From contig BORH01000031.1 in assembly GCA_018333075.1 (NCBI GenBank), positions 1-40,592 on the forward strand: DNA of 40,592 nt, given 5' to 3'. Shown here one piece after another: positions 17,420-24,389 of this stretch. The position numbers and the translations under genes were made by a program. Each line of letters starts with the position of its first letter. The stretch's first letter is position 1. The notes below the pieces were generated by a model that worked only from the letters and a program-made list of their open reading frames with translations, ran no database searches and had not been told where the DNA came from. The DNA comes from Heyndrickxia sporothermodurans (GTDB taxonomy: Bacteria > Bacillota > Bacilli > Bacillales > Bacillaceae_C).

Positions 17420-17456
17420 GGATTTAATTGTTGAATGACAATTAAATCCTTTTTTT
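17420..17456 (+). terminator. Terminator of pepA
   Basis: GGATTTAATTGT pairs with ACAATTAAATCC, followed by TTTTTTT. Confidence 0.9.
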
Positions 17457-17512
17457 ATTTAGATGAGAAAGTATAAACTTTTTTAAGGGTATAAAGATAA
17501 AGAATGCTGCTT

Positions 17513-17692
17513 TGTCTAGCGCAAGCAGCCTATCGATTAGTGTACTTCAGGACTCCTTCCTACGATAAGTCAACATCGATTCGTCCTCTAAGGCTCATCG
17601 TGTTTCCCTTTTCTCAGTCGAAAGTCCTTCCGGGAAAATTTGAATTACAATTTTCCTAGTACGTCGATGGGCAAGGCGCTTGCGCTTTTCTT
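17513..17692. repeat. Dispersed intergenic repeat, copy 1
   Basis: About 180 nt of non-coding, more GC-rich DNA, bounded by an 8-bp inverted pair GCGCAAGC (17519-17526) / GCTTGCGC (17678-17685). It shares ordered blocks with copy 2 near 26.4 kb: CAAGCAGCC, CTACGATAAG, GTGTTTCCC and TCTCAGTCGAA. The ends (GTCTAGC..., GGGCAAGGCGCTTGCGCTTTTC) resemble a common intergenic repeat of Bacillaceae genomes. It fills most of the 389-nt gap between pepA and the next gene. It may fold as RNA; no coding is evident. Confidence 0.7.
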
Positions 17693-17796
17693 ATTTAGAT
17701 AGTTAAGATAAAGAACATTATATTTTGCCCAGTCCATTCGCCCTTTTCTTGCATAAAAAGATAAAGAGTGTCTTGATAAAAAGGAGGTATATCTAA

Positions 17797-18036
17797 TTGT
17801 ATTTATATCGTCACACCCCCGTTCCAGGTGATTATCGAATGTTTCCATTTTTGTTTGGTGGCCCGTTTGTGGGAGGATTATTAGGAGGACTAATCGGAGG
17901 TGGTATAGCTGGTTATGCTCTTTCTAGACCCCGACCATATCCTTATCCAGTACCATATGCATATCCACAACCTTATCCATACGCACCTTATGGGGGATAT
18001 GGAGCTGCTCCCAACCCAACTATTGGACAATTTTAA
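17797..18036 (+). CDS. Glycine-zipper, Pro/Tyr-rich small protein (unrecognised)
   Basis: A 79-residue protein not assigned to a named family. Residues 17-45 form a Gly-rich hydrophobic segment (FGGPFVGGLLGGLIGGGIAG), like a glycine-zipper membrane helix, followed by a repetitive Pro/Tyr/Ala tail (PYPYPVPYAYPQPYPYAPYGG). Such tails occur in surface and spore-coat proteins, but no role is proven. The start is TTG at 17797, 8 nt after an AAGGAGGT site. A terminator follows at once, so it is a single-gene unit. Confidence 0.7.
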   Translation: MYLYRHTPVPGDYRMFPFLFGGPFVGGLLGGLIGGGIAGYALSRPRPYPYPVPYAYPQPYPYAPYGGYGAAPNPTIGQF

Positions 18037-18043
18037 CTTTCAA

Positions 18044-18079
18044 AAAGCTCTTCGATGGAATTTACTTTCGAAGAGCTTT
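18044..18079. terminator. Terminator after the glycine-zipper gene
   Basis: AAAGCTCTTCGA pairs with TCGAAGAGCTTT around an 12-nt loop, between convergent genes. U-tracts are short on both sides. Confidence 0.7.
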
Positions 18080-18091
18080 CCACTCTTTATA

Positions 18092-18463
18092 CTACATACC
18101 CCATCTAATTTTTATTTGCAAAAGACAGCAGTTTGGCTCATTATAAGCATCTGAAAAGTTAATCACCAGGCCGCTAGGTGTAAAACGAATAGTAGGGGTT
18201 GTATTTAATCCAATGTCTATAAGCATCTTCGTTACTTCACTCAGCTTTGATTGCTGTGCAAGGATCATTAAATTTTTTGAAAAATCTTCTGATGTAGCTA
18301 TTTTTTTAACTATTTTTTCTGCGTCCTTTAGAAAAAGAAGTGTTTTGTTTGCTGATTGGACAAATATTTGTGTGTTGACTGGTGGGAATTGTCTTAATGA
18401 GCTTGAATAAGGATAATACAAATTGGAAGGGTAAACCCGATAACGCGGATCATAATGTTTCAT
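18092..18463 (-). CDS. Hypothetical protein, unrecognised
   Basis: A 123-residue soluble protein. The N-terminus is Tyr/Pro-rich (MKHYDPRYRVYPSNLYYPYS), the middle is helical and Lys-rich (KDAEKIVKKIATSEDFSKNLMILAQQSKL) and the C-terminus is strand-like with a vicinal Cys pair (NCCLLQIKIRWGM). I do not recognise the family. The ATG at 18463 is set by AAAGGGGA upstream; a nearer ATG at 18469 is possible, and the frame stays open to 18523 without a site. The Tyr/Pro composition it shares with its convergent neighbour may hint at spore or surface use, but this is weak. Confidence 0.6.
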   Translation of the reverse strand: MKHYDPRYRVYPSNLYYPYSSSLRQFPPVNTQIFVQSANKTLLFLKDAEKIVKKIATSEDFSKNLMILAQQSKLSEVTKMLIDIGLNTTPTIRFTPSGLVINFSDAYNEPNCCLLQIKIRWGM

Positions 18464-18706
18464 AGTCATCTTCCCCTTTGGATTTCGAAACTGTCGGTTT
18501 TTAGACCTCTCCTCTCTATCCACAATATGCGTGAATGTCTGTAGTATGAAGCTCTTTTTTATTTATCATTACTGTATGTGAAAATCGGTTTATCTTGAAA
18601 TTTTCAATTTGGTAGCTTAATAGTTTTCTTGTTTACGAAAAAAACAGTGTACAGGGAGGAATCTTATCATTCATTCTTGAATATTTGGATGAGGAGGGAA
18701 AGTAGA

Positions 18707-19090
18707 ATGGATTATAAAAATACATTAATTGATGCACTTGGAATGGAATTTGTAAAAATTGAAAAAGGAAAAGTGGTTGCAACTATGCCAGTTGATGAAC
18801 GAACAAGGCAGCCATTCGGTTATTTACATGGTGGAGCATCTGTTGCCCTTGCTGAAACAGTAGCTAGTGTAGGGGCAGCGGCAATAATTGATCATGAAAA
18901 AGAAATTTGTTTCGGTTTAGAAATTAACGCGAATCATATTCGTTCCAAAAGGGAAGGCTTGGTCACAGCTTTTGCAGAGGCTGTACATGTTGGAAAAAGT
19001 ACACATGTATGGGAAATCAAAATAAAAGATGAAGAGGGCAAGCTAATAAGCACATCTAGATGTACAATGGCTGTTGTTCCAAAAAAATAA
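18707..19090 (+). CDS. yuxO: Hotdog-fold thioesterase (YuxO/MenI-like)
   Basis: A 127-residue hotdog thioesterase, probably 1,4-dihydroxy-2-naphthoyl-CoA hydrolase of menaquinone synthesis by homology to B. subtilis MenI/YuxO. The active-site helix reads PFGYLHGGASVALAETVAS, with H41-G-G and the catalytic Glu at residue 50. The ATG at 18707 follows GAGGAGGG; the frame is open upstream to 18629 but has no better site. A PaaI-type phenylacetyl-CoA thioesterase is the alternative. The com genes that accompany yuxO in B. subtilis are absent. Confidence 0.8.
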   Translation: MDYKNTLIDALGMEFVKIEKGKVVATMPVDERTRQPFGYLHGGASVALAETVASVGAAAIIDHEKEICFGLEINANHIRSKREGLVTAFAEAVHVGKSTHVWEIKIKDEEGKLISTSRCTMAVVPKK

Positions 19091-19109
19091 GATGAATACC
19101 TAAAAAGAA

Positions 19110-19155
19110 AAAAGCATAAGTGATAAGTGCAGAGCACTTAAACTTATGCTTTTAT
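19110..19155. terminator. Bidirectional terminator yuxO/yuxJ
   Basis: An outer stem AAAAGCATAAG/CTTATGCTTTT encloses an inner stem AAGTGC/GCACTT. It lies between convergent genes with T-tracts on both strands. Confidence 0.85.
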
Positions 19156-19160
19156 AAATA

Positions 19161-20369
19161 CTAGTAACCTTCCTTCAATTGACGATGATCATGCCTTACA
19201 CTATATAAAAGAATTCCAAAAGCAATAATAAATAGTGCACTTGTTACATAGAATACAGTTGTTATTCCTCCGTATCCTGAAACAACTCCACCTAAGACAG
19301 GCCCTAGTACATTTCCTAGGAATCGAAAGCTTTGATTATAACCGAGAACCTCCCCTTGCATTTCAATCGGTGCTTCTCTTCGGATAAATGCAGTAATGCT
19401 TGGGAGCATTCCTCCAATTGCCATTCCAAATAAAAATCGGAATATGACCAATTCCCATAGATTTGTAGCTAAAGCTTGGGGAATAATAAAGATGGAAGCA
19501 AGAATGAGCAAACACATTAATACTTTTTCATGCCCGATTTTATCACCAAGTTTTCCCCATTGACGAGTCATCAATAAATTGCCAAATCCAGTTGCGGAAA
19601 AAGCCATACCAGCGAGAAAGGCAACACTTTCACCTTTACTTAATTGGCTTACATAAAGAGCGAGTAGTGGTTGAATACTGAAATTCGCAACTTGAATAAG
19701 TAGGGCAATAATCATTACCGTAATTAAGATGCGATGGTTAAATATTTTTCTAATTACATCTTTTCTACTGTAGCATTGACCTTGGTTTGCAGTTTTTTTC
19801 TTGCGATTTTCAACAATTCCAAAGAGAACACCAAACGTTGCTATAGCTATTGAAATCGATGTAATAATAAAGGTATATTTAAAACCAAATGAATCAGCCA
19901 TTGCTCCACCGATTAGTGGCCCAAATAATGTTCCAGATACCGTTCCCATTTGCAGTGTACCTAATGTTTTTCCAGCTTGTTCTTTAGGGGTCTGTGAAGA
20001 GATTAGCGCAATAGAAGTTGGAATGAAACCAGTTACAATACCCATAAATAATCTTAATATGAAAAGCCCCATAACATGATGCATCATTCCCATAAAGAAA
20101 ATACTGATTGCGATTCCGAAACCGGTAATTAATAATATTGGTTTATAACCATAACGATCACCGAAACGTCCCCATACGGGAGAAATGAAAAAGGCCACCA
20201 GGAATGTTACGCCAAACACAAAACCCGCCCAGCGTTGGACATATTCATTGCTATAATTTCCAAAGGATTCAATATACAACGAAAGAAATGGCATAATCAT
20301 TGTCGTACTTGCACCTACTAAAAAGTTGCAAAACCACATGATAATGAGATTTCTTTTTTCAATACTAAT
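19161..20369 (-). CDS. yuxJ: MFS efflux transporter YuxJ, with probable AUU start
   Basis: A roughly 402-residue major facilitator protein with 12 hydrophobic segments, resembling multidrug exporters (PmrA/YuxJ group). The MFS motif A between TM2 and TM3 reads GRFGDRYGYKP, and it recurs in the second half as GKLGDKIGHEK. The start is unusual. The strong site AAGGTGG (20375-20381) is followed 5 nt later by ATT-AGT-ATT-GAA-AAA, so AUU at 20369 best fits initiation. The only in-frame upstream candidate, GTG at 20378, lies within the site, and the next ATG is at residue 14 (of the GTG frame) inside TM1. The gene precedes kapB in reverse order, as in B. subtilis. Confidence 0.8.
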   Translation of the reverse strand: MSIEKRNLIIMWFCNFLVGASTTMIMPFLSLYIESFGNYSNEYVQRWAGFVFGVTFLVAFFISPVWGRFGDRYGYKPILLITGFGIAISIFFMGMMHHVMGLFILRLFMGIVTGFIPTSIALISSQTPKEQAGKTLGTLQMGTVSGTLFGPLIGGAMADSFGFKYTFIITSISIAIATFGVLFGIVENRKKKTANQGQCYSRKDVIRKIFNHRILITVMIIALLIQVANFSIQPLLALYVSQLSKGESVAFLAGMAFSATGFGNLLMTRQWGKLGDKIGHEKVLMCLLILASIFIIPQALATNLWELVIFRFLFGMAIGGMLPSITAFIRREAPIEMQGEVLGYNQSFRFLGNVLGPVLGGVVSGYGGITTVFYVTSALFIIAFGILLYSVRHDHRQLKEGY

Positions 20370-20428
20370 AAAAACCACCTTCTGTTTTTTTGCACAAACA
20401 TATAAAATAGAGTGCGTGCTTTTTTTGT

Positions 20429-20459
20429 TTTCGTCTTCCTAAAGTTTCGTTTTCCTAAA
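20429..20459. repeat. Tandem 15-bp direct repeats at the yuxJ transcription start
   Basis: On the minus strand, TTTAGGAAAACGAAA and TTTAGGAAGACGAAA (14 of 15 identical) lie 1 nt apart (20445-20459 and 20429-20443), starting 1 nt after the yuxJ -10 box. The period is 16 nt. They look like paired regulator sites. Confidence 0.6.
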
Positions 20460-20460
20460 T

Positions 20461-20488
20461 ATTATATTAGATTGAATAATTTTTACAA
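20461..20488 (-). promoter_or_regulatory. Sigma-A promoter of yuxJ
   Basis: On the minus strand, TTGTAA (20488-20483), a 16-bp spacer and TATAAT (20466-20461). The tandem repeats follow immediately downstream. Confidence 0.65.
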
Positions 20489-20545
20489 CCATTTAGCTCG
20501 CCCATTTTGTTATGTAAGCGTTCTATTGTGCGTTAAACAAGGAAT

Positions 20546-20573
20546 AAAAAAAGAGATGATATATTATCATCTC
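20546..20573 (-). terminator. Terminator of kapB
   Basis: On the minus strand GAGATGAT/ATCATCTC is followed by TTTTTTT. It separates kapB from the downstream yuxJ, which has its own promoter. Confidence 0.9.
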
Positions 20574-20585
20574 AAAAAGAAATCA

Positions 20586-20978
20586 TCACCATTGGATTCC
20601 ATACATTAATTCATATTCTCGTTGAATACTATGTAAGCATTGAAGGCTTTTCGTATTAAAATCTGTAGGGTCAGCCTGTAATTCCATTTGCATTTTTATC
20701 ACTGCTTCTTTTAACGATTCATTATAGCTTGGTACCGTTCCATCAAATGGTTTTACCATTTTTAATGGAATGTTAGATTGCTCTTTATATGCTAAAGCTT
20801 TTCTTTCATGGAAGAAGGCGACATTTGTTTCTTTTGGGTGATGAAGATCTCCTTGCATCGGATGCTTCAGTACTGCGAGGGTGCGAACGACATAATGGTC
20901 AGAAAAAATATTGGTAATTTCACCTATGTATTTTCCTGTTTTATTAAAAAAAGTTACGATTTGTCCCTGTTTCATCAT
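20586..20978 (-). CDS. kapB: KapB, kinase-associated protein B
   Basis: A 130-residue protein of the KapB family, needed in B. subtilis for KinB-dependent entry into sporulation. Family features visible are KTGKYIGEIT, HYVVRTLAVLKHPMQGDLHHPKE and FFHERKALAYKEQSNIP. There is no lipobox or signal peptide, so despite the historical name (lipoprotein) it looks cytosolic. The ATG at 20978 follows GGAGG by 5 nt; the next ATG (20975) is equally possible. kinB and kapD, its usual neighbours, are absent here, so it is an orphan in this window. Confidence 0.85.
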   Translation of the reverse strand: MMKQGQIVTFFNKTGKYIGEITNIFSDHYVVRTLAVLKHPMQGDLHHPKETNVAFFHERKALAYKEQSNIPLKMVKPFDGTVPSYNESLKEAVIKMQMELQADPTDFNTKSLQCLHSIQREYELMYGIQW

Positions 20979-21140
20979 ATTAGCCTCCAAAAGTATTTGT
21001 ATACTTTTATTATGAAGCACTTTTATGAAAAAGCAAAATAATATTAAGCGATGGAAGTTGCAAGTTTATAGGAGGATTTAGTAAAGTAAGATAGTATTCT
21101 TTTTCATATAACTACATAAATCAAAAAAGGAGATTTTTAA

Positions 21141-21734
21141 ATGACATATCCACAATTAACGAATGAAGTGCAGGAAAACGAAAGATTAATTGAAATGCAA
21201 ACAAATATGGGGAATATAAAAATAAAGTTATTTCCTGAGCATGCACCAAAAACAGTTGAGAACTTTGTGAAGCATAGCCAAGATGGTTATTATGAGGGTG
21301 TAACTTTTCACCGTATCATTAATGGATTTATGATTCAAGGTGGGGATCCGCTAGGAAATGGAACTGGTGGAGAAAGTATTTATGGGGCACCGTTTGAAGA
21401 TGAATTTTCTAAAGAACTATTTAATTTCCGTGGAGCGCTTTCTATGGCGAATGCTGGTCCGAATACAAATGGCAGTCAATTTTTCATCGTTCAAAGTGTC
21501 GCAGTAGATCCAAGGATGAAAGGACAAATGGAGCGTGCAGGTTTCCCTGAAGAAGTGATCAATGCATATATGGAAAATGGAGGAACTCCACACTTAGATT
21601 TCCGTCATACAGTATTTGGGCATGTAATTGAAGGAATGGACGTTGTTGATAAAATTGCTGAAGTAAAAACCGATATGCAGGATCGTCCTGTTCAATTTGA
21701 CGTTGTGATTGAAAAAATTAATGTATTAAAATAA
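21141..21734 (+). CDS. Cyclophilin-type peptidyl-prolyl isomerase
   Basis: A 197-residue cyclophilin that catalyses cis-trans isomerisation of Xaa-Pro bonds, cytosolic since no signal peptide is present. Key motifs are [16 protein letters not shown] (catalytic Arg), [16 protein letters not shown] and [17 protein letters not shown]. It is longer than the ~143-residue PpiB of B. subtilis because of an N-terminal extension and an insertion ([20 protein letters not shown]) before the His-Thr-Val-Phe-Gly segment, as in the ~195-residue Listeria/Lactobacillus type. AAAAGGAG precedes the ATG. Confidence 0.9.
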   Translation: MTYPQLTNEVQENERLIEMQTNMGNIKIKLFPEHAPKTVENFVKHSQDGYYEGVTFHRIINGFMIQGGDPLGNGTGGESIYGAPFEDEFSKELFNFRGALSMANAGPNTNGSQFFIVQSVAVDPRMKGQMERAGFPEEVINAYMENGGTPHLDFRHTVFGHVIEGMDVVDKIAEVKTDMQDRPVQFDVVIEKINVLK

Positions 21735-21736
21735 TG

Positions 21737-21768
21737 AAAGAGCTGTCTGTCTAAGACAGCTCTTTTAA
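21737..21768 (+). terminator. Terminator of the cyclophilin gene
   Basis: AAAGAGCTGTCT pairs with AGACAGCTCTTT around GTCTA, followed by TAATT. Confidence 0.85.
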
Positions 21769-21800
21769 TTCACTTGTAATAAAGTTGTCAATTCTGTTCT

Positions 21801-21836
21801 ATTGTTAATTAAGAACAATCATTGATATAATATAAT
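21801..21836 (+). promoter_or_regulatory. Promoter with dyad over the -35, for the 67-aa membrane protein
   Basis: TTGTTA (21802-21807), 18-bp spacer, TATAAT (21826-21831; a second TATAAT follows at 21831). A dyad ATTGTT-N7-AACAAT (21801-21819) overlaps the -35 region. Confidence 0.5.
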
Positions 21837-21898
21837 CAGTAATTAAAAGTAAAGATCATAATTGATATGCCTATGTTAGATGAGAAAGGGAGTTTCCA

Positions 21899-22102
21899 AT
21901 GATAAACTCTTTGAATTTTTTTGTACTAAATTTATTTCTTTATTTCCCAGAAGATAAAAGAGAATACATCCCAGCTTTTATTTCATTTTCTATTTTCCTT
22001 ATTCTTTGTATTCTAACTTTTATGTTTATACTGAGAGTAAATAAAAAACAGTTGGAAAAGGCAAAGCAATTTGAAGAAAAAATAAAAGATACTTTAAAAT
22101 AA
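21899..22102 (+). CDS. Small single-helix membrane protein (67 aa)
   Basis: A 67-residue protein with a hydrophobic N-terminus, one clear transmembrane helix at about residues 24-46 (IPAFISFSIFLILCILTFMF) and a charged C-terminal helix (KKQLEKAKQFEEKIKDTLK). It has GAAAGGGAG before the ATG, its own promoter and its own terminator, which argue that it is real. I do not recognise the family. Confidence 0.65.
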   Translation: MINSLNFFVLNLFLYFPEDKREYIPAFISFSIFLILCILTFMFILRVNKKQLEKAKQFEEKIKDTLK

Positions 22103-22109
22103 TTTTTCG

Positions 22110-22137
22110 CCAATCCCATTATGGATTGGTTTTTTAT
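22110..22137 (+). terminator. Terminator of the 67-aa protein gene
   Basis: CCAATCC pairs with GGATTGG around CATTAT, followed by TTTTTTATTT. Confidence 0.9.
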
Positions 22138-22268
22138 TTGGAATAGATTATCCACAATATGGCTAAAATTGATGAGGAAGAGTTTTATTACTGGTCATTT
22201 CTTAAGTAGGATAAAATTGAGCAGCAATTATAATAGCAGCTTAATCATAGATATTGGAGGAATCTAGA

Positions 22269-22778
22269 ATGAAATGGTGTTCTATTTTATTTTTAGCCAT
22301 ATTATTAGGCGGATGCACCCAGGGAAATCCCAAAGATACAGATGTGGATATTAAAAATGCATCCGGAGATAGTTTGGGAAAAATACATTTACAAGAACAG
22401 GCAAAGGGAGTAATGGTGAAAATCGATTTAAAAGGGTTACCTGCAGGTGAACATGCCATTCATTTTCATGAAAAAGGAAGCTGTAAGGCACCTGATTTTA
22501 CATCGGCAGGAAATCATTTAAATCCTGATAAAAAAGATCATGGCCTTTTGAATCCGAAAGGTTCTCATGCGGGTGATCTCCCGAATTTAATTGTAAAAGA
22601 CGATGGGAAAGTAAAGGTTAATATTGTAGCTCCACAGGTAACGATGAATAGTGGGAAAAATTCTTTGTTTACAAAAGATGGGACTTCGATCGTTATACAT
22701 GAATCGAAGGATGATGGTATGACACAGCCAGCAGGGGATTCTGGTAATCGAATTGCTTGTGGAGTAATCAAAAAATAA
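22269..22778 (+). CDS. sodC: Cu/Zn superoxide dismutase lipoprotein (SodC/YojM-like)
   Basis: A 169-residue membrane-anchored Cu/Zn superoxide dismutase, removing superoxide outside the membrane. The lipobox LGGC ends at C16. The full ligand set is visible: H65 and H67 (HFHEKG), bridging H83 (SAGNHLNP), H91, H100, D103 and H144, plus R161 and the disulfide pair C72/C164. In B. subtilis YojM, as I recall it, two copper ligands are replaced, so this copy is more likely a working enzyme. The ATG at 22269 is 8 nt after TTGGAGG; the TTG at 22254 overlaps that site. Confidence 0.88.
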   Translation: MKWCSILFLAILLGGCTQGNPKDTDVDIKNASGDSLGKIHLQEQAKGVMVKIDLKGLPAGEHAIHFHEKGSCKAPDFTSAGNHLNPDKKDHGLLNPKGSHAGDLPNLIVKDDGKVKVNIVAPQVTMNSGKNSLFTKDGTSIVIHESKDDGMTQPAGDSGNRIACGVIKK

Positions 22779-22787
22779 TGTCTAAGA

Positions 22788-22830
22788 TAGGCTGTCTAAT
22801 AAGTGAATACATCACTTATTAGACAGCCTA
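22788..22830. terminator. Long perfect hairpin sodC/patB
   Basis: A perfect 19-bp stem (22788-22806 with 22812-22830) with loop ATACA lies between convergent genes, 14 nt after the sodC-side stop codon and 11 nt from patB. There is no U-tract on the plus side and only a distant one on the minus side. A bidirectional terminator is the simplest reading. Confidence 0.65.
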
Positions 22831-22841
22831 ATTACCTCTAG

Positions 22842-24005
22842 TTAACTGAGTGCTTTTATTAAACGAGATACGCCATCTTGGACAATTTCCTTAGGGCAGC
22901 CTAAGTTCATTCTTACGAAGCCTTGACCACCAAGTCCGTACTTTGTTCCAGGTTCTAATGCAAGACGTCCAATTTCCAATAGTCTATTTTTTATCTCCTC
23001 ATCTGAATACCCAGTGTCTCGACAATTTAACCATACTAAATATCCTCCTTCGGGTACCATTACTTTAATCGAAGGTAATTTTTGTTCAAGGACTTCTTTA
23101 ACATATTGAATATTTTCATGTATGTAGGAAAGAAGTTGATCTAGCCATTCACCGCCATATCGATAGGCAGCTTCCATTCCTACGATTCCAAAAGAATTTA
23201 AAGTATGAAAACCTTGTTGTTCTTGAACTTTAGCTAGTTTTTCTCTTAATTCTTTATTTGGAACAATCATGCTAGATGCTTGTAATCCAGCTAAGTTAAA
23301 CGTCTTAGTTGGAGCAATACAAGTTACGACATGTTTAAGGAACGATTCATCAATGGATGCAATTGGAATATGTTTATGTGGTGCAGCGACAAGATCTCCG
23401 TGAATTTCATCAGAAATAATGATTACATTATACTTTTTACATAGTTCTCCAATCTTTATTAATTCCTCACGATTCCATACTCGTCCCCCTGGGTTATGCG
23501 GATTACATAGGAAAAAGAGCTTTACATTGTTTTTAAGAGCGTCCTCAAACTCTTGAAAATCAATTTTAAATCGATTATTTTCAAGATGCAGTGGACAGTT
23601 GATAATATTTCGTTGATTATTTTCGGTCATAGTAAAGAAGGGAGTATACACAGGAGACTGAACGAGTATATTGTCTCCAGGCTTTGTGAATGCTAAAATT
23701 GCTAAACTGAGAGAAGGGACAACGCCATGATTATATAAAATCCATGATTGCTCAATTTCCCAGCCATGCCGTTTTTTCTCCCACTCTTGAATCGCTTCAT
23801 GTGTACTATTAGGAATAACTGTATAGCCAAATATTCCGTGTGCTAACCGATGTTGCAATGCATTGATAACAGCTTCAGGAGGCTGGAAATCCATGTCTGC
23901 CACCCACATTGGTAGTAAATCCTTTTCACCATATACCATTTCTAAGTTATCCCATTTTACTGATGATGTACTTTTTCGATTAATTACTCGATCAAATAGG
24001 GTCAT
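22842..24005 (-). CDS. patB: PatB, cystathionine beta-lyase/aminotransferase (MalY/PatB group)
   Basis: A 387-residue fold-type I PLP enzyme that cleaves cystathionine to homocysteine, pyruvate and ammonia. Visible motifs are LPMWVADMDFQPPEAV near the N-terminus, CNPHNPGGRVW, SDEIHGDL with the PLP-pairing Asp, and the PLP-lysine motif APTKTFNLAGLQ. The ATG at 24005 follows GGAAGGTGATAAAC; a GTG at 24014 overlaps that site. The 387-residue length matches B. subtilis PatB. The downstream (leftward) neighbour kinB of B. subtilis is replaced by the sodC-cyclophilin group. Confidence 0.88.
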   Translation of the reverse strand: MTLFDRVINRKSTSSVKWDNLEMVYGEKDLLPMWVADMDFQPPEAVINALQHRLAHGIFGYTVIPNSTHEAIQEWEKKRHGWEIEQSWILYNHGVVPSLSLAILAFTKPGDNILVQSPVYTPFFTMTENNQRNIINCPLHLENNRFKIDFQEFEDALKNNVKLFFLCNPHNPGGRVWNREELIKIGELCKKYNVIIISDEIHGDLVAAPHKHIPIASIDESFLKHVVTCIAPTKTFNLAGLQASSMIVPNKELREKLAKVQEQQGFHTLNSFGIVGMEAAYRYGGEWLDQLLSYIHENIQYVKEVLEQKLPSIKVMVPEGGYLVWLNCRDTGYSDEEIKNRLLEIGRLALEPGTKYGLGGQGFVRMNLGCPKEIVQDGVSRLIKALS

Positions 24006-24087
24006 GTTTATCACCTTCCATTTTCGTTATTATTATTATGGTATTATATTGTGACATGAACATAAAGAAAAAGAATAAGGTGAGAAA

Positions 24088-24323
24088 ATGAATATACAGC
24101 AAATGAATGTAAAACTCCGTGAGCTTTTGAAGCATGGGACACTTTAAGGTACGGTGAAGATGCTTATGAAACTGAATTCGTGGATGTCATTTAGGCAGTT
24201 CATAATTTTGAGAATGCGGAAAAAATCGCAAAAAAGATTCAAGCTATATATTAGTTTTCCTTTGAAGAGCTTATCCCGATGGAAAAATGTAAAGAAATGT
24301 ATAGCAAACTAATTAGTATTTAA
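24088..24323 (+). pseudogene. yugE: yugE-like (DUF1871) pseudogene
   Basis: The remains of a ~78-codon gene resembling YugE/DUF1871. The frame starts at ATG 24088 (MNIQQMNVKLRELLK) and is lost near 24133-24135 by a frameshift; in that frame it hits TAA at 24145. In the shifted frame the reading WDTLRYGEDAYETEFVDVI continues, is cut by TAG at 24192-24194, resumes AVHNFENAEKIAKKIQAIY, is cut by TAG at 24252-24254, and ends FSFEELIPMEKCKEMYSKLI before TAA at 24321-24323. A GGTGAG site precedes the start. Three lesions make it non-functional; position between patB and yugF matches yugE. Nothing else is seen in this ~380-nt gap. Confidence 0.8.
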
Positions 24324-24389
24324 TTACAAGTATCCGGGGTCCCATTTTTTTTCGCTAACATTAATAGCTAATGATTTTATTCAAGACAA

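Noticed and set aside
17645-17848. 67-codon minus-strand frame over the first dispersed repeat
   Set aside because: It overlaps the repeat and the ribosome binding site of the following gene, has no similarity I recognise and no ribosome binding site.
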